Assembly (NCBI RefSeq): GCF_002939385.1
Contig: NZ_MULI01000002.1
Coordinates: 1 to 64,000, forward strand
DNA from: Streptomyces sp. MH60
Lineage (GTDB): Bacteria > Actinomycetota > Actinomycetes > Streptomycetales > Streptomycetaceae
Length of the DNA: 64,000 nucleotides
Direction of reading: 5' to 3'
Shown: positions 1-12,000 of the stretch, piece by piece
Numbering within the stretch: position 1 is the stretch's first letter
Layout: each line of letters opens with the position of its first letter
Notes under the pieces: generated by a model
Database searches by the model: none
What the model saw: the letters and a program-made list of their open reading frames with translations, nothing else
Told to the model about the DNA's origin: nothing
Made by a program: the position numbers and the translations under genes

Positions 1-2
1 GT

Positions 3-3000
3 CCCGCGCAGGGCACGCCGGTGCGGCCGGCGGCGAGCGTCGAAACCCCCGCGGCCCCCGTCCGCAGGCCGGACTCCGTGTCCTCGTCCGCCTCCGAGGC
101 TCCAGCGGCCGCCCACCACGAAGCGGGATCGGGCACCACGGCCCACGACGGACCCCAGGGAGCCGCGCACCGCGGCGCGCGTCCCGTCGAGCCCGGCCAC
201 GAGGCCGCCGCCGTACCCGCCCGACCCGACCGTGCCGCACCGGACGCGCGCGGCCACCAGGGCCCGCTCACCCCCGCCCCCGACGGCGGCGCGACGCCCG
301 AGCAGCAGTGGCACACCTACCGGCAGGAGCAGAACGAGCGCACCCTGCCCGTCGTCGAGGCCGAAGCCCGGCTGGAGTTCCGCGGGGAGGAACTCACCGC
401 CTCGTGGAACAAGGCGTACGACACGTTCGTCGAGAACAACGTGTTCGGCGGCACGCGCATCGCCCGGGACGGGCACCAGATGCGCAACGCCCACTGGCAG
501 TGGCGCCACGACATCACCCAGCAGTTCCGGGCCGAGGTCGAGAGCACCGGACGCGTCTCCTCCGAGGCGTTCGACCGCATCGTCCACGACGCCGGGGCGA
601 GCGCCCACAAGTACGTCGTGCGCGCCGACCAGAAGGAGAGGTTCGCCGCTGTCGTCAAGGAACGGATCGACTCCTACAAGGCGAACCGGTTCGGTGACGG
701 GGAACTGCTGCCGGACTTCCAGCACGCGCCCACCAAGTCGGTCTTCGACAAGGACCTCAACCGATTCGTCAAGGACGACAGCAAGCTGTACGGCCACCCC
801 GACGACGGCACCACCGCGCCCGCCGACCCCTTCCGTGACCGGTCGCACGACTACAACGTGCTGGAGCAGTACTACCTCACCAAGGAGGCCCAGCTCGACG
901 GGATCCTCGACCAGTACCCGCACCACGGGGAGACCGGCGGGGGACTGCCCGCCCGCACCGGCCGCCGGATCGACGCCCTCCTGGAGGGCGTGTCCGACGA
1001 CCTCGGGGCCATCGCATCCCGGGAGCGGGACATCCGCACCGCGACCGGCGAGCAGTTCGACGACGTCATCCGGTGGAACTCGCGGGGCCGCGACGCGCTG
1101 TCCGAGGACTTCGTGGCCAAGGTGCGCCAGGACTTCGAGTACGACCTGCGCACCGACCACGACCTCGTCTTCCGCCACGGCGACGGAGCCGGCCCCCGCG
1201 CGCTGTGGGACCTGAGGACGAGCCGGGCGATCGACGAACTCCCCGGCCGTATCGCCAAGGAGCACTTCGTCCGGGGCCGGGTGGCCGAGGAGACCGCCTT
1301 CGCGCAGAACCACCTGTCCCAGCTGGGCGAGGACTTCCTCGGCCGCTTCGGCGAGGGCGGCCGCGAGCGCGTGGTCGCCGAGTACCTCGACGCCGTACGG
1401 GCCACTGCCCAGCGGCACTTCGACGAGCGGCTGGACAGCCCGGCGAAGGCCGGGGAGACCGCCGCGGAGTGGTCCGGCGCCCGCGACGACCTGCGTACGT
1501 CGCTGCCCGACCGCATCCGGCACGAGGGCGACCTCCAGGCCGTCGTCGGCGAGGCCGCGCACGCCTTCCACGAGATCGCGGGCCACCCCGGCAGCACCGA
1601 GGCCCTCCCCCTGCACGAGGACACCCTCAGCAGACTCGGCAACGACTTCCGCACGGAGCGCGTCACCCGGTACGACGAACTGTTCGCCCCCGAGGGGCAC
1701 CGGACCTCGGCCTGGCTGTCGCACGAGTCGCGCGGCGAGGACGGCTTCCAGGCCCGCCTCGACGACCTGCGCGACGGCGACTTCGTGCCCGAGCTGCGGA
1801 GCTGGTCCTACCCGGCCTTCCGGGACTGGCGCGCGGATCGGGTCCCGTCCGCCGAGGGCCGCCCGGCCGCCCGCCCGGACACCCCGGACCGGCCCGCCTC
1901 CGCGGACGGCAACGCTGCCCCCGAGCACCGGACACCCGCCCCCGCACACGACGCCGCGGGCGACGCACCGGCTCCCTCTCGCCCGCGGACACAAACGCCC
2001 ACGCGGACGGAGACGGCCGCGCAGACGCAGGTCACCGTGGACCGGGACGCGGCCGGCGCGCCCGGGAGCGGCCGCACACCCGACGCGAGTGCCCACGCCT
2101 CGGAGCAACAGCAGAGAACGCGGCAGCCCGCGCAGGCACTTCGCCAGGACGACGCACAGCCTTTCGACCTGCCCGCCGAGGTGGGCCGCATCGTCCGGCG
2201 GTCCTCGGAGTTCACCGGCACCCGGGCCCAGGCGGAGCATGCCCACCAGCACCTGCTGGAACAGCGTCCCGACGTCGTGAAGCTCCCGGCGAAGACGCTG
2301 GCGACGCTGGTCGCCGACGAGATGCTGCGCTCCCAGGAGCAGATGCGGAAGGCCGCGAGTCAAACGCTGCTGCGGTACACGGACCGCTATCCCGACAACC
2401 AGCGGATCCACCAGGTGCACCAGGAGCTGTTCGAGCAGTTCGGCACCGAGTTCCAGGACCTCACGCCCGCCCAGCGGGCGGACCTCGTCGTCGCACGGAC
2501 CCTGGACGAGAACTTCGGCAGGCCGACGGCGGCCCCGCACCGCCCGGTCCCGTCCGTCGATCCGGCCGAGCCGGCGGAGACCATCCGGGGCATCCTGGCG
2601 GAACGCGGCATCGAGGATCTCCCGGCCGACCGGCTCGACCGGGCTCACGAGGACCTGCTGAACGTCGGCATCCTCACCCCGCAGTCGACACTCGCCGAAC
2701 GCGCCGCGGTCGTGGCGGACTTCGTGACCGAGAGCGAGCGTCTGACCGAGGCGGTCAACGACGAGCTGGGTACGAGGGCCGGCCGGCCCGTGTCCTACGA
2801 GGAGGTCGGCGACGCGGCGTGGCAGCTGGCGTCGGAGACCGGCGAGGCGTTCACGTCCCTGTCGGTCCCCGCGCAGGTGGAGGCCATCGCCGACCACATC
2901 CTGGGGGCGCCCCGGCAGGACCGGCCCGAGACCACGGCAGCGCGCACGGTGGACAAGGGCAAAACCGTGGACCGCGGCCAGGACTCCGGCGTGCAGGAGG

Positions 3001-6000
3001 GCACCGAGGGGCCGGAGGACGGCTTCGACCAGGAACGGGCCCTTCGCGAGCTGCAGACGCGGGATCCTCTGCTGCGCGACCTGACACCGGGCGAACTGCG
3101 TGACGCCTTCCGTATCCAGGAGCACACCGATCCCGCCGTCGCCGGCGCGGAGCGGCCCACCCGTCTGCACCAGCTGGGCCGCATCGGCCGCGAGCTGCAC
3201 CTGCACGGTGCCGAAGCCGCCTGGGACCTGGCCGGACGGCTGTCCGAACACGGCGACCGAACGGGCCTGTTCGGTGGCAGCTCCGAGCAGGCGGCCACCT
3301 CGACCGCCGGTCGGTCCGCAGATCCGTCGGGCGCGACGCAGACCGCTGCGCCGGCGCACTCCGCACATCCGGAGGCGCACCTGAGCGCCGACCCCAAGTC
3401 GTTCCTCGCCACGCACGTGCTGTCCCTGGACATGAAGACCGGTCTCGAGACCCATGCCCCGGGTCTGGCACCGAAGGACCTGGACGACTTCATCAGTGCC
3501 CTGTCGATTTCGCCGGGCCGCGCGGGGCACCTGTCGGAGCACCGCTTCGTCCTGTCGCAGCAGGGCGTGGACACCGCGGGCAAGGCCGTGTTCACGCTGG
3601 CCCCGGCGGTCGAGTGGTACGTCGGGCACTACGGCGCCGACCGCTTCTCCTTCAGCGAGGACACGGTCCTGCCCGCCCCAAGGCCCGAGGGCGAGTACGT
3701 GAACGCCGTCTTCGTGCCCTACCTGACGCGCGGCTCGGAGGACTACGCGGACAACGTCGGTCACGCGGACGTGCCGGCACATCCCGGCCTGTCCGACCCC
3801 CGCCTGGTGCTGACGCCGACGATGAACGGCTGCGCCTACGCCGTCACGCCCTCGGCGCGGGAGGGCCGGATCACGGTGTGGCACTACCAGTCACCGGACA
3901 CCAAGATGCCGGCCCCGGTGGTGTTCCGCAGGGAGCAGCGGCCGACGGACTGGTACGGCGCGGGCGAGTACTACGGGGGCGTCACGCAAGGGCAGCTCTT
4001 CGAGGTCGCCAACGTGATGGCGTACGGCAGGGACGGCTGGGAGTTCGTCAGCCAGGAGACCCACACGGGGGCGACGGACACCACGACGACCCTGGCCCGC
4101 GTCCGCAGCCGCGCGGTGCACACCGAACCGGGCCACGAGCTGACGTACACGAAGACCGCCTACCAGAGCCTGGTCCACAGCGAACTGCACGACTGGGACC
4201 TGCCGCAGGCGCTGCGCAACATCGAGGGCGTGCGGCCCCAGGGCCCGGACACCGGGATGCTGCGCGCACTGCACGACCGGATCGCCGCGCACATCCAGGG
4301 CGAGATCGACCGGCTCGGCACGCCCACGACGTTCGACGCACTGCGCGGCCTCGCGGACACGTTCTCGAACGGGCGGGCCGCGCTGAAGACCGACCTGGAG
4401 GAGCAGGTCGCGCGGGCCGCCGCCGAGGCCGCCTCGTGGGCCACCACGGAGAAGACCAAGGCGGCGGTCACGGCGCGGCGCGACCACGCCGAGCGGATGG
4501 TCGACCAGTTCGTCAACCGGCCCGGCCAGGACTGGATCGAACAGTTGCGCGGCGAATCGGCTCCGGAGAACCCGCGGACGACTGCCGCGTCGTACCAGCG
4601 CAAGGCGCGCACAGAGCTGAACAGCGTCCTGTCCACCGTGAACATCGAGATCAACCGCGCCCTGGGCGCCAAGCCGAAGGGCACGGTGGCGAAGACCGTC
4701 TCCGACCTCGCGACCTCGGTGCGCGGGCAGATCGGGCGCGAGATCGACCGGCTGGGCCGGGCTCAGGACTTCACCGTCCTGCGGAGTCTCGCCGACCGGT
4801 TCGCGGCGGAGCGCGGCGACCTGCGCATCACCGGAGAGGCGGAATACCACGCCAGGACTCGCCTGGAGAAGGACCGCAAGCAGGTCGAGAGGTTCCTCCC
4901 GCTGGTCCGGAGCATCCTGGACGCTCTGGTCGCTCCCCGGCTGGAAGACTGGATCAAGGGCTTGCGTGAGGAGACCGCCGCCGTGACCGGCGCCAGCGCC
5001 TGGCAACGGCTGCCGCACGACGAGCAGACGGAACTGGGCAGGCAGATCCAGAACCGGCTGCCCCGGGGCGTCAGGGAGGAGGCGTTCTTCGACCTCCGGG
5101 TCCGGGACGCCTACGACGGACTGGACGACGCCGTACGCAACGGGCCGCCGGCCGACCGGGCGAACCGGATCGCCGACACCCTTTACGGAGGGCCCCGGAA
5201 CCCCGACGTGGACGATCTCTTCGTCCACTCGGTGAACGACCTGCTCACCGCCATGGGCCGGGAAAGGGTGTCGGCCTGGCGGGTGCACCAGGCCCACCGG
5301 AGCCTGGAATCCTCGCGTGGAACGGCCTTCTCCCGGGGCAACAGCGTCTTTCGCGCGGAAGCGGTCGCCACCCGTCTCGCGGGCCTGCCCCACACCGCTC
5401 GTCCGGGAGGGGTACGCGACGACGTCGAGCAGCAGCCCCCGCGGACGTGGGCGGACGACACCACGGTCGTCGGCAAGGGCAAGGGCGTCGCACAGGACCA
5501 GATGGAAGAAGAACCCGAGTTCGTCCAGGGTTCGGCCAGTTCGGGCCGCGTACTGGAGCCCGAGCGGGAACAGGTGACCCTCGACCAGGCCCTGCGGGAG
5601 GCCTACGAGGACGAGCCCCTGCTGCACGGACTGCCGCTGGACGCGACGCGCGAGGCCTTCCACATCCGGCAGTCCGAGGGATCCTGGGTCCCCGGCATGC
5701 GGCAGCGGGAGCGACTTCGGGAGCTGGCCGACATCGGCTGGGAGTTGCACCGCAACGGCCCCGGGGCCGCCCGGGAACTGGCCGCCCGGCTGGTCCGGGA
5801 CGGCCGCCGGGTCGACACGGAGCGGCGGACCCCGGTGCCGCAGCAGCCCCCGCAGGCCGCCGACCCGACGGTCACCGAGGATGTCCACGTCCCGGTCACC
5901 GTGTGGAGGTACGACCGTACGGCCTTGCCGCACACCCACACCGGGCAGCAGGGCGGTGGCCTGTGGCGGGACGTCCGCAATCCGTCCCGTACCGCCACCT

Positions 6001-9000
6001 CGGAACAACTGGGGCTCGGGCCCGGCCACCGGGAGCACGGCGACCAGTTCGACGAGGTGACGGACCGCGCCTACGGCAGCGGAAACGTCAAGATCTCGAC
6101 GCTCGGCGAGATCGCGGCGCCCGACCGCTGGGCCAACACGGTGCGCCGGGTGCTGCCCGACACCAAGCGGCGGGTCGAACTGGCCCTGCGGGAGCTGCGC
6201 GCCGTCGACGGTGCTCCGCAGGGGGCGCTGCTCGACGCGCTGACGAGCAGCTTCCCGCTGTTCCAGCGGGCGACACCCCAGGAGGCCGCCCCCTTCCTCG
6301 CCCACCTCGCCCAGGTGCTGGAGCGGGTGGGCGCCGGACTCGACTCCGGCACGGCGGCCGTCACCCTGGTGGGCAGGACCTCGTACCACCTGGCCGCGGC
6401 ACTGGCGGAGAAGGCCGGCGCGGTGGGCTGGGTCGATCCGGTCGCCCGGGACGTGACGGGCCGTCTCCTGGACCCCCACCGGATGCAGCGCGACGAGATC
6501 GCACCAGTTTTCGCACGCAAGGGCCCCATCCACCTCACCAAGGCGAACGACAAGGACTGGGACCTGGCGTGGACCCTCGTCCACGAGGCCACGCACCGGT
6601 ACGCCGGGACGGACGACTACCAGTACAGCAGCTACGAGATGGAGCGGGTCGAGGACGCTCTCGGCGCCCCCAGGCTGGAGAACCGGCAGGCCCGCGATCC
6701 GTTGACCTACACCGGGGCGGACGAATCGGTCCTCCCGGCGAAGCAGCACAACTGGTACGCCCTGGGCAGGCGTTCGCTGATGAACGCCGACTCCTTCGCC
6801 CAGTTCGTCATGACCCTCACCGGAGAGCGGCACGCCGGACTCGGCCGGTGGTACGCCGGCCCCGGCGTCGCCCGCGTGCTGGATCTGGACGCGGACCTGA
6901 CCCAGCGGGTCAACCGGCGGCTGACGCGGCTCGGGCACGAGCCCGTCGACGCCGAGCGGGTGATCGAGGCATACCGGGAGCTGGGATCGGTCGGGGACAC
7001 CTTCGCGCACCTGGACCTCCGGGCGCGGGTGGAGAGGACCGCGCGGCACGTGGCGGGACTGGGGAGCGACCTCAGGCCAGGCGGTGCCAAGCCGAACGGG
7101 CGCGGTGCGGCGGCGGGGCAGAAGGCGCCCGTCGGCAAGGCGGCGAAGGCCAAGATGTCGGCGGCGGCGCAGTCCCCGGCAGGGACGTCGGCGGCGGGTG
7201 GCCGGCCCGCCTCCCTGGCGCCTCGATTCGAGGGAGCCAAGGAGTTCGCCCCGGTCGCGGACTACTACGGTCTGACCCCGGTCGCGGAGTACGACGGTCT
7301 GGCGAAGTTCGCCGGTGCGGAGCGTGGGAACGGGACGTTCGGTTTCGTGGCCACGGTCCCGGCGACGAAGGGCGTCGACCTGGTGGCCCTCGCGGACAGG
7401 TACGCGGAGGGTTTCCGGGACGGCAGTCCCCTGCTGGGGCGTTTCGGTCTGGTGATCGGCCTCAACGGGCGCGAGGCGGACGCCGCCGCCGTGCAGGCAA
7501 AGGTCGAGGAGTTCCGCCGGTACTGGGAGGGGAAGGGGACCTTCCCGGTCTCGGTGATCGGTTTCACCTGGGTTCAGCCGAAGGAGAGCCTGCGGGCTCA
7601 GGGGGCGCAGAAGGAGATTCCCTACGGTGCGATCCGCGAGGCCGTGGTCCGTGACCGGCTCTCGACGGCGCTGATCGACGATCTCGCGGGGCACAACGAG
7701 GCTGTCTATCTGCATGTCGGCGATGCCGACGTGCAGTCGATGAACGTCGACGGACATCCGCTGTTCGACACGTTCGCGGAGAAGATCCAGGCGACCGACG
7801 ACATGTTCCCGGACGTGGTGAGCGGCGGCTATCGCGTCAATGGATCCGACGCCGTCGTCGCCGCCGGGCGTATGGATCTGGCGGTGCGGAACGCGATGGC
7901 CACAATCGACCCGCGCAGCGTGTATTTCCCGGAACCGAACATGTTCGTCCAGATCAGCGGGAGCGGGCTGGAGAACAGTGTTCACTTCGGTGAAGGTTCG
8001 AATCGGTCGAACTTCGACTACGGAGCGGTGGAGGGCCGCCGGTTCTTCGATTCGGTCCTGCGGAACAGGCAATTGAGCCGACTCGGGGCCGAAGAGACCC
8101 GCAGGAAGGTCGTCTTCGACTCCTCTCTGGCCTTGGTGACCGATTCCGAACGCATCGGTGACGGCGTCGACGGCTCCGTGCAGACGCTGGACCGGTTGAC
8201 GCAGAGTCACGGGCACAAGCGGACGTGGGCCGATCAGGTCCAGCACTACCTCACGACCTACCACCCGTCCGTCGAGGTCACCGGGAACGGCCTGGCGGCG
8301 GTGGCCTTCCACGGTGTCCACGGGGGCGGTGCCCTGAAGGACGTTCCGGTCAATCCGAAGAACGGGGAGATCTTCAAGAGCGCTGTCGCACAGGTCCAGA
8401 GGGACGGTGGGGACGCGGAGAGTGCTCTGATCAAGAGCACGTTCGAGGTGCTCGGGCGGCTTCAGAAGGCCGACCCCGAGGTAATGAACATCCTCGCGGC
8501 GCTGGTCCGCGAGACGCGGACCGCGGTGGCCGAGTTCGTCACCGCCTACACCTCGAGGCAGTTGGGTGCCTCGGGCGATTCGGATCCGGTCCGGCCGCAC
8601 GAGGAACTGCGGGCCGCGTACGCGTGGCTGGAGGACGTCAACCCGTACCGGGAACGAGGCGCCGAGTTCGGGACGAACTGCGTCCTCACCGCCATCGCCG
8701 TGGACCTGTCGCTGCGGGAGGGCGCGACGCACCAGGCGGCTCCGTCCCGGCCGGGCGGCGTGCGGCAGCCCGAGGACGAGACCTCTGGCCTGCACAACTA
8801 CCTGGCGAACTACCTGGACCGGGTGCCGGATCCGGTGCACGACGTGACGGAGATCGTGGAGGCGATGTCGGCCGCGCCCGTCGGAGCACGGGGCATGGCG
8901 GTCGTCGAGCGCGCGAGCGGCCGAATCGACCACGTCGTGAACGTGCTGCACGACCGCGACGGTGTCGTGTTCCTGGACGGTCAGTCGGGCACCCCCGTCC

Positions 9001-12000
9001 ACCCGCCCGAGCGGGCGGTGTCGTTCCTGCCGACCACCGAGGGCGTCCCCGGTCACCCCCTGCACGACGGCACCGCCGCCGATGTCACCGCCCCGGCCGG
9101 GGTCCCGGAACGCCTGCTCGGCTCCACCCCCTTGGAGACCGTCCCCGAGCTGGAGGAGAAGGCCGGCGCCGCCCCCGAGCCCCCCACGGCCACCACCCGG
9201 CCCGCGACGATCGGCGTGGACCTGGAAGAACGCCGGCCGCCGCGGCTCGACCGCGAGCTGCCGCCCGCGCCCATCACCACGGGTCCGGTGAAGTTCAGCG
9301 ACGGCACCCGGCTGCCCGTTCAGATGGCCGAGGGCGTCGGCACCCGGCTCACCGAACTGCCGCCGGACGTCGTACGCCGCTCGTTCGCCTTCGGCCAGAG
9401 CAACCCCCAACTGCGTGGCATCGACCAGGTCGTGGGCGAGCTGGGCCGGGAGCTGGCGACCCGGGAGAGCACCCGTCCCGCGCTGCCCAAGGGACAGAAG
9501 CAGGGCACCCCCGTCCTGTTGGAGCAGGTGAGCCGCGCCCTGCGCGACGACGCACGGGGGTTCTTCGGCGACGGCAAGACGTTCGGCTACCGGACGGCGA
9601 ACGGCGGGGCCCGCGTCCTGCGGGTCACCGCCCGGCCCTACGGCACATGGGAACGGTTCACCTTCGGCTACGCGAACCCGGTCAAGAACGACGTCATGCG
9701 CCGGTCGACCACGACCGGTGGACAGGTCAAGGCCAACGGCACCTCCTTCGGTCTGTCCCCGAGCGTGCCCCTCGGCCCCCTCAAGTCGTTCCTGTCACCG
9801 TGGGCCCGGCTGCACGCGCAGGTCAACTTCGGCAAGCAGGTGAAGTACAACCAGCAGCGCCAGGTGATCAACCAGACCGAGTCCCGCGCCTCGGACGCCT
9901 CGCACCTTCATGTCGACGACGTCTGGTACGAGTTCTCGGTCCACGACCAGCGCGGCCGGCCCGTCGACCTGAACGGCAAGGCGATCACCGACGGCGACAC
10001 GATCCGGCAGGCGGCCGGGTTCGGCTTCGCCGTGCGCGACGGCCTCACGGTGCGCATCCCCGACTCGATGACCAGCGGCGCACCTCCCGCGGGCGAGCTG
10101 CCGGAACGCATGACCATGACGGGCGACGCCCGCTACCGGCTGGTGAGCACCGAGGACTTCGGTCCCGTGGGCCACATCCACGACTGGGTGGTCGAGCAGG
10201 CCGGTGTGGGCCCGGACACCGTGGCCGCGGAACGGATCGGCGCGTTCTTCTCCACCAGCGGCTTCCACGCGATGTCCCGCGTACTGAACTCCGGTCCCGT
10301 GTTCACCCCGCCGCTGCTCGGCGGCACGCACGGCGCCGACCTGCTCGGCGTGTTCTCCGTGCGGGTCGAGTCCGGCGAAGCGGTGCTGATCAGCGAGACG
10401 AAGGCGGCGGAGCTGCGCGACATCGCGCAGAGCACCTCGCGCAACGAACGGCAGGTCGGCAAGGCGCGGACCGTCGACGTCGGCGCCGTGCTGGGCCCCG
10501 CCTTCCAGTTGTTCGACCTGGACGGCGGCGCGCTCAACCTGCGGGCGCAGGCCGGACTGACCGCCCGCTACGCCGCCGCGCGCAACCGCGGCACCGTCTC
10601 GGGCGGGACCGCCGCGGTGAAGATCGCCGGGCAGGCCAAGACCACCGACACCGGCCTGTACCTGGTGCACAAGAAGGTCACGGTCACCGCGCCGCCGAAC
10701 AAGCAGGCCGCGCCGCTCAGGCCCGGGCCGGGCGAGGGGGGCCGTCCCGGCAGGCTGCGCAAGCACGCGCCGCGGAACTGGAGCGAGGAACCGGCCACCC
10801 GGGTCTTCGACACCTACGCCATCGAACGGATCACCCGTACCGAGGCCCGCCGACTGGCGGGACTGGACAAGGCGCCCGAGCGGACGACGCCGGAACCGCG
10901 GGCGCCGCGCTATCTGACGGAGAACGATCCGACGACGCTCGGCATGAGCCGGGTCGAGGAGTTCACCTTCACCGACGGAACCGTCAGCAAGGTCGTCGAC
11001 GGCAGGACGGTGACGTTCCCCGAACACTTCGCCGACGCCGTGCTCAAGGAGGTCGGCAGGGCCTATCCGGACCTCGTCGCCCCCCTGCGCGAGCTGAACC
11101 CGGACAACCCCCGCTGGCGCGGTGCCGACCACTTCAAGACGGTGCTGAACAACACCCTGGAGATCTACAACCAGCTCGCCCACCACAGCCTGGCGACGAA
11201 CGTCGAGACGATGATGACCACCGGGCTCCGCATCGACCTTGTGGAGTCGGCCACGCTCTCCCGCGGCCACCGCTACGTGTGGATCGACGCCAAGCTGACC
11301 GGACGGCGCTACGAGGGGGACCAGCAGGACCTACGGGTGCGCTTCAGCGCTCCCGGCACCGAGGTCGTCGGCGGCCAGCGCAGCGGTTCCCGCGGCGGCC
11401 AGGTGGGGGTGGAGGGCATGCTCTCGCTGAGCGACACGACCCCCAGCGACCTGGGCGGCGTACTCCAGACCGGAACCCTCTCGGCCGGCGTCCGCGCGGG
11501 TGGGCGCACCGACTCCGAGAGCGGCTACGGCATGTCCGCGGCCAACGAGCAGATGTCGTACAACACCGCCGGCTCCCACCTCTACAGCTACGACCTGCGC
11601 CTCGACGCCAAGCGCGGCGGCTACTCCCGCCCCCGCCGGTGGATGCGGGGCCTGGTGCTCCTCAACGTGCTGGGCACCCAGCCCTTCGTGTTCGGCGAGC
11701 CGGAGAGCCCCCTGTTCACCCCCCGGCCGGGCACGGAGGAGTCGGCGGGACTGGGCAGAGTGCTGCTGAGCGTCCCGGTCGAGCACGCCCCGGCCGCCGG
11801 GTCCGCCACCACCGCACGGACCGAATCCGGCGCGCGGCCGCAGGACGTCCCTGGGACGGCGCCGGAGATGACCCGGCAGGAGGCCCTCGACCTGGCCCTG
11901 GGGACGGGCAGGGCGCTGGAGGACGCGGCCGGCCGGGAGGCCTCCGTGCTGGCGTCGCATCCGCACCAGACGGTCTCCGTCACGTCCGGCCCCGAGATGA

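Noticed and set aside
3891..9410. A 1,839-codon open frame on the minus strand across the giant gene
   Set aside because: Antisense shadow caused by high GC content; Arg/Gly/Val-rich translation with no domain and no ribosome site, while the plus-strand frame has recognisable domains.
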